19,818 nucleotides of DNA, taken from the NCBI GenBank assembly GCA_964520445.1, contig CAZFNU010000007.1, forward strand, positions 1-19,818, read 5' to 3'. Within the stretch, counting starts at the first letter, position 1, and every line of letters starts with the position of its first letter. The notes under the pieces were generated by a model. That model was given only the letters and a program-made list of their open reading frames with translations. It did not search any database and was not told the origin of the DNA. Below are positions 6,883-15,582 of this stretch, piece after piece. This stretch comes from CAZFNU01 sp964520445. Its GTDB lineage: Bacteria > Patescibacteriota > Minisyncoccia > UBA6257 > JAKLIH01. The position numbers and the translations under genes were made by a program.

Positions 6883-7161
6883 ATGAAGAAAGATATACAC
6901 CCTAAATATAACGAAAAATGTAAGGTAAAATGTGTCTGCGGAAACTCATTTACTATTGGTTCTACTCAAGATAGTTTGGACATTGAAGTATGTTCCCAAT
7001 GTCATCCCTTCTATTCCGGTAAAGAAAGAATGGTAGATACAGAAGGAAGAGTGAAAAAGTTCCAAGGTAAGGTAGCTAAGAGCGCTGAATTAAAAGGTAA
7101 AGTAGAAAAGAAAAAAGCTAAAAGAGCAGCAAAAAAGACTACAAAAAAGAATAAGAAATAA
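6883..7161 (+). CDS. rpmE: 50S ribosomal protein L31 with basic C-terminal extension
   Basis: L31 bridges the large-subunit central protuberance and the small-subunit head. The first 65 residues are a standard L31: MKKDIHPKY start, CVCGNSF with Cys17 and Cys19, and EVCSQCHPFYSGK with Cys37 and Cys40 as the zinc ligands, then VDTEGRVKKF. Length is 92 aa; the extra 25 or so residues are an Ala/Lys-rich tail (AAKKTTKKNKK) that probably contacts rRNA. The start at 6883 has no obvious Shine-Dalgarno. It is followed by a terminator-like hairpin and then prfA, a frequent neighbour of rpmE in bacteria. Confidence 0.95.
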   Translation: MKKDIHPKYNEKCKVKCVCGNSFTIGSTQDSLDIEVCSQCHPFYSGKERMVDTEGRVKKFQGKVAKSAELKGKVEKKKAKRAAKKTTKKNKK

Positions 7162-7174
7162 CTAGAGATATAAA

Positions 7175-7213
7175 CAAAAAAGAACTTTTCAAATATTGAA
7201 AGTTCTTTTTTGT
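7175..7213 (+). terminator. intrinsic terminator/attenuator between rpmE and prfA
   Basis: AAAAAAGAACTTT-t-CAA pairs with TTGAAAGTTCTTTTTT (about 16 bp with one bulge) and carries its own T-run. It ends only about 15 nt before the prfA ATG, so prfA either depends on read-through or on a start site that I cannot identify. Confidence 0.75.
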
Positions 7214-7227
7214 CAATAAATACATAT

Positions 7228-8322
7228 ATGGACCAACACTGAGAAGATAAATACAAAAAACTAACAGAAGAAAGAGAAAAAATCATGCAAAAAATGATGG
7301 ACCCTTTAATTGTAAAAAACCAAGAAGAATTCACAACAATTTCCCAAAGATTAAAAGAAATTGATAAATATTATCCCCTACTAAAGGAATGGGAAAAGAT
7401 TGAAAAACATTTAGAAGAAGATCAATATATTATAGAAACTGAAATTGATGATGAATTAATTAATGAAGCTCAACAAGATTTAGATAAAAATCAAGCAAGG
7501 ATTAATGAAATTAAAAGAACAGTAGATGATTTAGAAAACGAAAAGAATAAAATACAAGATGAAATTAAAGATATAGTACTAGAAATTAGAGCAGGAACTG
7601 GAGGTGATGAAGCAGCATTGTTTGCTGGAAACCTATTAAGAATGTATACAAGATTTGCCGAAAGAAGAGGGTGAAAAGTATCAATAATAGACCAAAATCA
7701 AACTGACGGAGAAGGATATAAAGAAGTAATAATAGAAATTGAAGGAAAAGAAGTATATAAAACACTAAAAAATGAAGCAGGGGTACATAGGGTACAAAGA
7801 GTACCGGAAACTGAAAAGAATGGTAGAGTGCATACTTCAACAGCTACTGTAGCAATTCTTCCTAAACCTAAATTAGATCAAGTTACTATTAAACCCGATG
7901 AAGTAATAGTGGAGTTTTATAGAGCAGCAGGACATGGAGGACAGAATATTCAAAAAGTAGAAACAGCTGTAAGATTAAAACATAAACCAACAGGAATTAT
8001 TGTTCAATGTCAAACCGAGAGATTCCAACATCAAAACAGAGATAGGGCTATGGAAATATTACAGGCTAAGATATGAGAATATGAAAAAGAAAAAAAAGTG
8101 GGAGATGAAGGTAAATCAAGAAAAAATCAAGTAGGAGGAGCCAAGAGATGCGAAAAGATTAGAACATATAACTTTCCACAAGATAGACTGACAGACCATA
8201 GAATAGGACAAAGCTGACATAACCTGGAAGCTATAATGGAAGGAGAAATAGATGATATACTCTTTGAAACTCAGAATGCTGACCAGTTTGTAGAAGGAAT
8301 AGATGATGAATCAGATGAATAA
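7228..8322 (+). CDS. prfA: peptide chain release factor 1 (UAA/UAG-specific), 364 aa
   Basis: RF1 recognises UAA and UAG and triggers peptide release. The codon-recognition PxT motif is present as PET (193-195) and the catalytic GGQ at 237-239 in RAAGHGGQN, followed by KVETAVRLKH. The family core RAGTGGDEAALFAGNLLRMYTR is seen in the middle (split here at GNL). Four in-frame TGA codons encode Trp at residues 5, 149 (AERRGWK; B. subtilis has QGWK), 283 and 330 (DHRIGQSWHNLE). The ATG at 7228 gives the usual RF1 length; a later Met at residue 20 would cut the first helix. No Shine-Dalgarno. With UGA reassigned, RF2 would be unnecessary, making this possibly the only class-I release factor. Terminator at 8331. 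Confidence 0.96.
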
Positions 8323-8330
8323 AAAGATTA

Positions 8331-8354
8331 AATCCCCTTTTATGGGGATTTTTT
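8331..8354 (+). terminator. intrinsic terminator after prfA
   Basis: AATCCCC (8331-8337) and GGGGATT (8344-8350) with a 6-nt loop followed by TTTTTT. Confidence 0.88.
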
Positions 8355-8361
8355 CTTAATG

Positions 8362-8390
8362 TTGACAAAATTAAGATAGTGTGATATTAT
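8362..8390 (+). promoter_or_regulatory. promoter of the 128-aa membrane protein gene
   Basis: TTGACA (8362-8367), 17-bp spacer, TATTAT (8385-8390) with extended TG; leader of about 36 nt. Confidence 0.8.
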
Positions 8391-8433
8391 AAGAATATCT
8401 AAAAATTGGATTTTAATAAAGGAGAGTAAATAA

Positions 8434-8820
8434 ATGAGTAGCGCAGTAGTTGTTTTGCTGGCAATTTTAGGTTTAGCATACCTAATAAGTATTGGTTTTA
8501 TATTTGTATGTATGGGATATATTATATTATTCTTGTTCACCAGAGATCTGCAAAATTCAATAGATATAGAAGATATTTCTATGGCATTTTATTGGATAAA
8601 AAAAAGTATATTTGCTGGTATATTTCTTATGATGTGTATAAAGTTAATAGATCCCTTGATGATTGTTTTTAAAACTCATACGATTCATATGAGTTTTATA
8701 TATTGGTTAATGGCACCTGTTATTATACCTTTAGCTATTTTTATAATAGCAGGTATAACTGCTGGCATGATTGATATTATAAAAAGAGCTATGCGAACTC
8801 TTAAAAAAATTAAAGTTTAG
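8434..8820 (+). CDS. small integral membrane protein, three predicted helices, 128 aa
   Basis: The ATG at 8434 follows a GGAGAG ribosome site (8421-8426). There are three hydrophobic stretches: residues about 4-36 (VVVLLAILGLAYLISIGFIF and onward, possibly two turns of a long helix), about 58-75 (IFAGIFLMMCIKLIDPL) and about 90-112 (WLMAPVIIPLAIFIIAGITAG). The C-terminus is basic (KRAMRTLKKIKV), so it probably faces the cytoplasm. No charged catalytic motif is visible. Both Trp codons are TGG. It is a single-gene unit between its own promoter and a hairpin terminator that it shares with the convergent alaS. Family not recognised; a structural or transport role cannot be told apart. Confidence 0.75.
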   Translation: MSSAVVVLLAILGLAYLISIGFIFVCMGYIILFLFTRDLQNSIDIEDISMAFYWIKKSIFAGIFLMMCIKLIDPLMIVFKTHTIHMSFIYWLMAPVIIPLAIFIIAGITAGMIDIIKRAMRTLKKIKV

Positions 8821-8825
8821 GAATT

Positions 8826-8866
8826 AAAAATGGCATAGAGACTATAAAGTCTTTATGCCATTTTCT
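8826..8866. terminator. bidirectional terminator between convergent genes
   Basis: TGGCATAGAGACT pairs with AGTCTTTATGCCA (13 bp, one G-U), flanked by A-run and T-run on opposite sides, between the plus-strand membrane gene and the end of alaS. Confidence 0.85.
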
Positions 8867-8873
8867 TTTAACC

Positions 8874-10634
8874 TTATTCTAACTTAGCCTTAATTCTCCT
8901 AATTCCAGCAGAAGAAGATTCTTCTTTTAATATTTTAAATATTCCTAATTCTTTGGTATTTTTAACATGAGGACCAGCGCATATTTCCTTAGATCAATCC
9001 CCTATACTGTAAACAGAAACTTCGTCTGGGTATTTAGCCATAAATACACCTAAATAACCCTGGTCTTGAGCTTGAGTTAAGGGCATATTAAGACAAGAAA
9101 TTTCTAAATTAGCTTGTATTTTACTATTAACTATATCTTCGATTTCTTTTAATTCTTCTTCGGTTAGCTTTCTTTCAAAAGGAAAATCTAGTCTTAATCT
9201 TTCTTCATTAATATCAGATCCTTTTTGGACTATCTCGTTACCAAATTTTTCGCGTAAAGCCTGTAAGAGTAAATGAGTAGCAGTATGTAATTTAGTTTTA
9301 ATTAAATCAGAATCAGAGTTAGATTCATTGTGTAGTCCGTGCCCTCCAAATTTTTGTTCAGCACCAGCTCGTGAAATATCTTTATGTTTCTCAAATTCTT
9401 GTTTAAATTCTTCTACATTAACAGAAATATTTAATTCCTTAGCTTCTTCAATAATCATTTCTAAAGGAAAACCAAAAGATTCATAAAGATAGAAAGCAGT
9501 TTTACCATCTAAAGTATCTTTAGTTTTTTCGAAGGTTTTATTTAATTCTCTTAATCCCTTTTCTAAAGTATCTAAGAACTTGTTCTTTTCTTTCATATAT
9601 ATATCTAAGATAAAGTCGGTATTGTTAATTTCTGGATAAAAGTTAGCGTAAACACCTTGGATGATTTTAATTAAATCAGGCTCGAAGTTTTCTTTTAAAT
9701 CAACTTTCCTTTGATAGTTGATCACTCTACGAATTAATCTACGTAAAACATACCCCTTATCAGTATTAGAAGGAGTTAGCCCATCAGCAATTAAAAATAC
9801 AGCAGATTTAAAATGATCAGCAATAATTCTAAAATATGTTTCATTAAAATTTTTAGAATTAGAGTTAATATATTCAATTAGGGGTATAAACAAATCCGTA
9901 TCATACGAAGTTAAGTTTTGTGATGGAAAATCCGGATGTTCAGTAGCCAAAACCATTCTTTCTAATCCTCCTCCGGTATCTACCCCTTTTTGCTTTAAAG
10001 GAGTTAAGGTTTTATCAGGATTCATATTAAATTCAATAAACACTAGATTTCAGATCTCTAAATCTCCTACATAGACCTCTGTACAAGGCCCACAAGGTCC
10101 CTCAGAGCCCACAGGACCCCAGAAGTTATCTTCTCTATTACCTTTGATGAATTGGTCTTCTTTAATACCTAAACTAGACCAAATATCATAAGATTCTTGA
10201 TCAAAAGGAACATTGCTATCTCCTTCAAAGATAGAAATCTTTAATTTATCTTGAGGAATATTCAAAACTTTAGTAACAAATTCTAATCCTAAAGGTATCA
10301 TTTCTTTTTTAAAATAGCCCCCAAAAGAAAAATTACCAACCATTTCAAACATAGTTAAATGCCTATTGTCTCCAACTAAATCAATATCGATGGTTCTTAA
10401 ACATTTTTGGATACTGGCAACGTTAACATTCCCTAATGGTTTCATAATATTAGGATGAATATCAGTTAAAGGATTTTTAACTCCGGAAAAATATGGTTTA
10501 AATTGTTGCATTCCAGCAACAGAAAAAAGAGCATTATTATCCCCTTCGGGTAATAAAGAAGCACTGGGTATGATAGTATGCCCATGATCTTCAAAAAACT
10601 TTAAAAATTTTTCACGTATTTCAGATGATTTCAT
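8874..10634 (-). CDS. alaS: alanyl-tRNA synthetase, compact form without C-Ala domain, 586 aa
   Basis: Charges tRNA-Ala and clears mischarged Ser/Gly. The class II catalytic domain is seen from MKSSEIREKFLKFFEDHGH through motif 2 (HLTMFEMVGNFSFGGYFKKE), the GSEGPCGPCTEVYVG loop and VDTGGGLERM motif 3 region. The tRNA-recognition helices follow, then the editing domain with the metal ligands HTATH (450-454) and CAGPH (552-556). The protein stops right after the editing core, about 290 residues shorter than the E. coli enzyme: the oligomerisation/C-Ala part is missing, as I recall for other Patescibacteria. TGA encodes Trp at residue 197 (LEIWNLVF, matching EIWNLVF in the family) and 547. Promoter at 10654-10682; the leader is only about 13 nt and no Shine-Dalgarno is seen. 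Confidence 0.95.
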
Positions 10635-10653
10635 ATTTTTAGTTTATAGAGAT

Positions 10654-10682
10654 ATTCTATCATAAATCAAAGAAAAAATCAA
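10654..10682 (-). promoter_or_regulatory. promoter of alaS
   Basis: Minus strand TTGATT (10677-10682), 17-bp spacer, TAGAAT (10654-10659) with extended TG. The predicted start leaves a leader too short for a T-box. Confidence 0.72.
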
Positions 10683-10693
10683 AGATATCAGAG

Positions 10694-10702
10694 TTTTCCA
10701 CA
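10694..10702 (+). promoter_or_regulatory. DnaA-box-like site (one mismatch)
   Basis: TTTTCCACA differs from TTATCCACA by one base. It lies just upstream of the -35 of the small-RNA promoter. The same AGTTTTCCACAG 12-mer recurs at 15562-15573, upstream of another promoter. Confidence 0.3.
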
Positions 10703-10709
10703 GCCCCTA

Positions 10710-10738
10710 TTGACATATTCTGTATTGTATGATAATAT
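10710..10738 (+). promoter_or_regulatory. promoter of a candidate small RNA
   Basis: Perfect TTGACA (10710-10715), 17-bp spacer, TAATAT (10733-10738) with extended TG. No annotated plus-strand gene follows; instead there are three hairpins, the last a terminator. Confidence 0.7.
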
Positions 10739-10744
10739 ATAACT

Positions 10745-10823
10745 GTAGTCGCAAGACTATCCCGACTCATGTGGATAATGAGATTGTATTTATGCCTCCG
10801 CTTTTTCAAGCGGAGCGTTTTTA
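10745..10823 (+). ncRNA. candidate structured small RNA, about 80 nt, antisense to the end of the NYN gene
   Basis: Three hairpins lie in a row after a strong promoter. Hairpin 1: TAGTC-GCAA-GACTA (10746-10759), closed by a GNRA tetraloop. Hairpin 2: CTCAT-gtggata-ATGAG (10766-10782), whose loop overlaps a perfect DnaA-box sequence (TGTGGATAA, 10770-10778). Hairpin 3: CTCCGCTT-TTTC-AAGCGGAG (10796-10815), followed by CGTTTTTATT, a textbook intrinsic terminator. The 3' part is antisense to the last 11 codons of the NYN-domain gene. I recognise no known RNA family. A possible 21-codon reading frame inside it lacks a ribosome site. It is supported by structure and signals only, not by comparison. 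Confidence 0.55.
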
Positions 10824-11422
10824 TTATATTCTAAAAGCCCACTTAAGGTATTAACTGGAATATATTTATCAGCTACTTTATTAAGTTCTGTACTCATATA
10901 ATCTCTTGTACAGGCTATTATAATTTTCTTTCCCTTATCTTTAATGTATTTTAGAAGCATACTAAAATCGCTATCTCCAGAAAATAAAACAATGGTGTCA
11001 TATTTTGGCATTTTAGTAACGATGTCCATAGCTATTTCTACATCAAAATTACATTTTGGAAATTTACCAATGTATTTACCTTCTTCGTTATAATGAGGAA
11101 TCATTTTCATTTCTTTTGACTTTATAATAAAGCCAGCTTTTCCTGCTTTATCAAGTCTATAAATAGATTTTTTATATTTAGCATAATCATCTTTTTTAGC
11201 ATAATAACCATAATAAAAATACTTTCTTCCTGGTTCAATCAAATTGCAGATATCCGATAATTTATTAATATCAATTTCTTTACAAAGACGATATTTATTC
11301 TCTTCAGGCCATAATTCTCTAGCTCAATGTCTAACATTTCCGAAATCAACAAAAACATAAATCCTTCCGTACCCTTCGGGATTAAATAATAAATTATCTC
11401 TTGTAAATTCTTGCTGATTCAT
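10790..11422 (-). CDS. NYN-domain (LabA/DUF88-type) putative RNase, 210 aa
   Basis: The NYN family is a PIN-like fold thought to cleave RNA with a cluster of acidic residues. Visible here: YVFVDFGNVRHW with Asp26 and Asn29, FDVEIAMDIV around Asp127, and FSGDSDFSMLL with Asp150 and Asp152, then the KIIIACTRDYMSTELNKVADKY end typical of the family (read in two parts). TGA encodes the Trp in VRHWARE. The start at 11422 has GAGGAA upstream, 21 nt after the ATPase stop. It is the last gene of the four-gene operon. Its final codons (LEKAEA) contain the GC-rich hairpin that serves as terminator for the plus-strand small RNA. The link to the secretion-type ATPase is by position only. Confidence 0.88.
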
Positions 11423-11443
11423 GTTAACGTTCCTCTTAAGTTA

Positions 11444-13039
11444 TTATTTAAACAAATCTTTTAACAAATTCTTTAAGCCACTAGTATCTACTGTTTCTGT
11501 TTTTGGTTTAGTAACTGGCTTTTCAACATTACGAAAAGGATTACCTTGCATAGGACGAGAAGGAGTTGGTATTGGATTTTGTTGTGATTGTGATTTAGCT
11601 CTAACTTCCTCAAAACATTTTTCACAATAGATAGGACGGGTTGGGTCTGGTTGAAAAGGAACTAAAGTTTCAACACCACAACGAGAACAAACAGCTTGTC
11701 AGTAATCAGTTTTACTACGTGGAGAAGGTTTAGAACTAGAAGGAATAAATTCTAAAGCATTTCATTTCTTGATATATTCTTCTACTTCTTCTCGAGGAGT
11801 ACCATAAATTCTATGACAATTCTCAATAATTTCATTACTAAATGTTTCTGTGTAAGCAACAAGTGGACCTAATTGACGAGCAATAAAAGGACGAGAAGGA
11901 ATGTTATTAATTATCATTTTGATATAGTAAGTGTAGCTTGAAAGATTAACTAAGTCTCTGGCTTCTACTTCTGGTTGAAATTCTTTTTCTAAAGCTAGGG
12001 CATCTTCTATGCCAATACGAAAAGCAATTAGATTGCCCACATTACCAAAAACAGCATCTTTAACTGATTCATCTAATTGGGAAATGTATTGATGAGCCAA
12101 AATTAAGTTTAGTTTATACTTTCTAGCTTCTGATAAAATATTAGCAAAGGATTCAGTAGAAAAAGTCTGGAATTCATCAATATATAAATAAAAAGGGATA
12201 CGTTTTTCAACGGGCATATCAGCACGAGACATAGCAGCTAATTGAATTTTAGTAACAATTAAAGCACCTAATAAAGCACAATTTTCTTCTCCGGTTAATC
12301 CTTTAGATAGATTAACAATGAGAATTTTACTTTCATCCATAATTGTACGCATATCAATTTTAGTTTCTACTTGTCCAATAATATTACGGATCAAGGGGTT
12401 TGAAATAAACTGACCAACTTTGTTTTGAATAGGAGCAATAGCTTCATTTTTAAATTTTTCACTGTATTTATCAAATTCGTCATATCAAAAAGCTTTAACC
12501 ATAGGATCAGTAACATGTTCTAAGATGCTTTTACGGTATTGATTATCAGCTAACATACGATTAATACTAAGTAAAGTAGCTCCTTTGTATTCTAATAAAG
12601 CAAGGATTGTATTACTTAAGATATATTCCATGCGAGCAGATCAAACATCTGGCCAAATCTTTTTAAATACAGACATTAAACCAGATTTAACAATATGTCT
12701 CATCTCCAAAGGAACTTCTTCAATAATATTAAAAGCAACAGGTCATTCAATGTCTGAAGGGTTAATGTAAACTACATCTTTAATTCTTTCTTTGGGAATG
12801 TAGTTAATTAATTTTTCAGCAAATTCTCCGTGAGGATCAATCAATCCCATACCTTTACCTTTTAAAATATCTGAATAACACATATTCTCCATTAATGTGG
12901 ATTTACCAGAACCAGCTTTACCAATAATGTAACAATGATAAATACGATCGGGTTGGTTAAGTCCAAATTGAACATTTTCTCCACGAAATTCTGTGGTACC
13001 TAGAATGGTAATATCAGTTTTTTTTGTTGTGTCATCCAT
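11444..13039 (-). CDS. VirB4/VirD4-like conjugation-type ATPase with CxxC-x17-CxxC tail, 531 aa
   Basis: A P-loop ATPase of the FtsK/VirD4/VirB4 superfamily that powers DNA or protein movement or pilus assembly. Walker A is GKAGSGKST (residues 40-48), then GLIDPHGEF; Walker B is FYLYIDEFQ (Asp289-Glu290), followed by SEARKYKLNLILAHQYISQL, the usual sensor region. Five TGA codons encode Trp (for example DIEW, DVWSAR, AFWYDEF). The C-terminus adds a zinc-ribbon-like module: CSRC, exactly 17 residues, CEKC (451-475), matching the CxxC-x17-CxxC domain I know from Patescibacteria and some Chloroflexi, then a Pro/Gln-rich linker and a short amphipathic end. Its start lies 9 nt after the membrane protein stop, so the two are probably translated together. 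Confidence 0.9.
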
Positions 13040-13048
13040 ATATTAAAT

Positions 13049-14350
13049 TTAAATATCTGTTTCTTTATCCATTTCAATAAAAGGTAAAGTGGGAGGAGGA
13101 GCACCCTTTTTATTCTTTTCCATAACAACAGAAGAGATATATACATTCTGGAATGGAAAGTGGAATAAAGAAGTAAGTTCTTTGGCACTCATAATAACTC
13201 CCTTTTCGGCTTTTTGACGATTAATGGTTCTATCAAACATTGAATGAGCTAAATAAGTATTAGTATTAGGGAATATTTTAGAACGGAATTTAGCTCAACG
13301 ACTATCATCTTTAATTTCCTCGAAAGAATTAGCAGAACTAGTATTAAATTGTTTAATAAACATTTCAAAAGTAGAAGGAATAAAATCAGTATAATCTTTC
13401 TTAGGACTAATATAGCTTAGACGAATACTGGTAGTATAGTTAGCATTACTAATTTTTGTTTCTACTAATTTAGCTGATTCTTTTTCAGACTCATTTTGTG
13501 TTTTTGGTTTGTCGTCTTTTTTAGCATCTTTACCATCTTCAATACCAAGATATTGACCAAAAGTAACTAAGTTGTATATAGCATTGGCACAGGATTGAAT
13601 TAAAATATGAGTAAGGGATTCCGGTTTTTTAGGTGGCTCTTTACCAATCAAAGGATTATATACTGTTTTTGATTCTATTTCCCATGATTTTTTTTCTTCA
13701 TCATTAAGATTACTAATGATTAATTGCAATGCAACTATATCATTGGGTTTCATGCTATTAAAAAGTTCTATTATTACAGATAAGGGATCGTATGAATTAG
13801 CTTCTCCAATATTCTTTTTCCCTTTATCTTTGTTGTTATAGAAATTATCATAAGTTAGAACAGGTAAAGGATTAGCTTTTTTATACTTATACTCTTTACC
13901 CCAAAAGGTATATTCATTGTTAGGGATATTAGGAGGAACCCGAGAAAATACATCATCAACTACTAAAAGGGTAACGTCAGGATACTGAGCATGGAAAGTA
14001 ATAGTAATTAAATCTTTAATTTTTTCTGGGACTCTAATAAAATATTTTAATTGGTTTTCAATACCAATAACTTCAAAGGAAATTCCTTGATTTTCAGGAA
14101 TTTTGATGTTTTTAATATTATTAAAAAATAACTCCATAAACTGTAGGGGCTTTGCAGCAGCCTCTTCAGAGAATAGGAGTTGTAAACAAACTGAACTAGA
14201 TTCTTTTTTATTTAATCCATTACGATAAGCCTTCCATAAATCAATAAAAATAATAAATAAAAATATGGGCAATAAAACTCATCAGAATTCTCTTAGAATT
14301 CCAACAGAAATGATTCAGAGAGCCTTGAATATCTTGGAAAATTGATCCAT
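13049..14350 (-). CDS. membrane-anchored partner of the secretion-type ATPase, 433 aa
   Basis: Four TGA codons, two of them adjacent, must be read as Trp to give one protein. Residues about 10-38 form a Trp-rich hydrophobic segment (WIISVGILREFWWVLLPIFL and on), placing it in the inner membrane with a large cytoplasmic part. The body has a repeated alpha-beta pattern (FEVIGIENQLKYFIRVPEKI; then TITFHAQYPDVTLLVVDDVF), and a charged Lys/Glu linker (KDDKPKTQNESEKE) in the second half. In other Patescibacteria a protein of this build precedes the ATPase gene, which suggests a membrane platform for it; this is inference from recollection and context. The C-terminal SAKELTSLFHFPF region resembles the stretch that precedes the ATPase core in single-chain relatives. 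Confidence 0.8.
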
Positions 14351-14368
14351 ATTTTAAATTTTAAAGCA

Positions 14369-15493
14369 CTAAGCGTTCAAGATTTTATATTCTTCCTTAC
14401 TTTCTTTATTTTGAGGTGTTTCACTCATCTTTGTTTTATCAACAGAGTATTTACCATCAGGAGTTTTCTTAAAAGTAACTTTATCTCTGAGACTTAAACG
14501 AATAGTATTGTCTTTAACTAATCTTTGTTTACGAACTGCTTGAGTTATTTCATATTCTGTAAGAGAGCGATTAGAAGCTTGTAAGATATTAACAATAACA
14601 TCTTTTACAACTCCTTTTTGATATCCTCATTCTTGTAAAGCATAAACTCCATGACCTATAAGAACAAATCTGCTATCTTTAATTAATTCATTGTGAATGG
14701 TTTGTAAACTAACACTACCTTTTTTAGGAATAATGTAGGAAGTTTGAGCAAGTTTAGGAAAACTGTGTTTCTTTAACATGTTGGAAAGTTCCTCAAAATG
14801 AACTGGTTTTTTAATGTAGAATTTCATTAGATAGTAGGCTTTATCTCTGGCACTATATGGTTGAATAACTGGTCAACGAATTAATCCATATTCACCTACA
14901 GGATTTTTCATAATTTTATTATCAATAGATAAAATATTTTCAATAGTTTTAGTAGTTAATTTTTTATCTTGAATATTATCAATAATTTGTTTTAGAGTTA
15001 AAGGAACAGAGGATTTGTTTAAAGCGCCGTTAATTGTTTTTAAAGTAGTTTCTATGAAAGCAACTGTTTCTTTATCTAAAGCTCAATAAGATTTAAAAGA
15101 ATTATTTCTTTCTATTCTTAAAATAGAATCATCCAGAGTTGTTAAAAATATTGTTAACTTATCAATATTCTTATCACCATATTTTTTACTTAAGAGAGAG
15201 AAAAGATGTTTTTCTTCACAAAAGCCATCATTAGCTTTTAAGATTTTTTTGATTTCAGAGATAAATTTAGTAAAATCTTTATTTGGTTTAGCTTTTCTTA
15301 ATGTTTTTAATGCTTCTTTTTCAATTTGGCGAATTCTTTCACGGGTAACTTTTAAAGCTGTACCGATAGCATGCAAGGTATACTCTTTATCAGAAAAGAG
15401 ACCGAAGCGTTTTTCAACAATATCTTTGCTACGGCCAGATATATTTTTAAGAATTGATTTTGTAAGATTTAAAAGACTATTAGTTTTTGGCAT
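14369..15493 (-). CDS. sigma-region-4-like/HARE-HTH DNA-binding regulator, 374 aa
   Basis: Residues about 25-75 are a sigma-70 region-4-type helix-turn-helix (YTLHAIGTALKVTRERIRQI EKEALKTL), which in sigma factors contacts the -35 element. There is no region 2, so this is not a full sigma factor. Residues about 90-135 and 205-270 look like winged-helix modules; the second (VHFEELSNMLKK ... GVYALQEWGYQKGVV) matches the HARE-HTH domain also found in the RNA polymerase delta subunit. The conserved WGY Trp there is a TGA codon. The C-terminal 100 residues add another winged-helix-like unit and a charged tail. It heads a four-gene operon under the promoter at 15521-15549, so it probably controls, or is co-regulated with, the secretion-type genes. 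Confidence 0.85.
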
Positions 15494-15520
15494 ATTGACA
15501 GTTTAAGTTAATATGTTATA

Positions 15521-15549
15521 AGTATATCAAAATAACCTTCAGATGTCAA
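15521..15549 (-). promoter_or_regulatory. promoter of the regulator-membrane protein-ATPase-NYN operon
   Basis: Minus strand perfect TTGACA (15544-15549), 17-bp spacer, TATACT (15521-15526) with extended TG. A DnaA-box-like TTTTCCACA (15564-15572) lies 14 bp upstream, in the opposite orientation relative to transcription. Confidence 0.8.
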
Positions 15550-15582
15550 GGGGTATGAAGAAGTTTTCCACAGGCTATGATG

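Noticed and set aside
10044..10046. UGA = glycine, as in Gracilibacteria
   Set aside because: Conserved Trp positions in S2, RF1, AlaRS and HARE-HTH, plus the Trp-type tRNA, favour tryptophan.
7228..10634. Many frameshifts or pseudogenes (split prfA, alaS, rpsB, ATPase)
   Set aside because: Every break is a single in-frame TGA at a plausible Trp site; reading continues in the same frame with conserved sequence.
10635..10789. T-box or other riboswitch leader for alaS
   Set aside because: The alaS promoter is at 10654-10682, leaving a leader of only about 13 nt.
10769..10834. A 21-codon peptide (start MWIMRLYL) inside the candidate small RNA
   Set aside because: No ribosome site, and its second half is the terminator hairpin; more likely chance.
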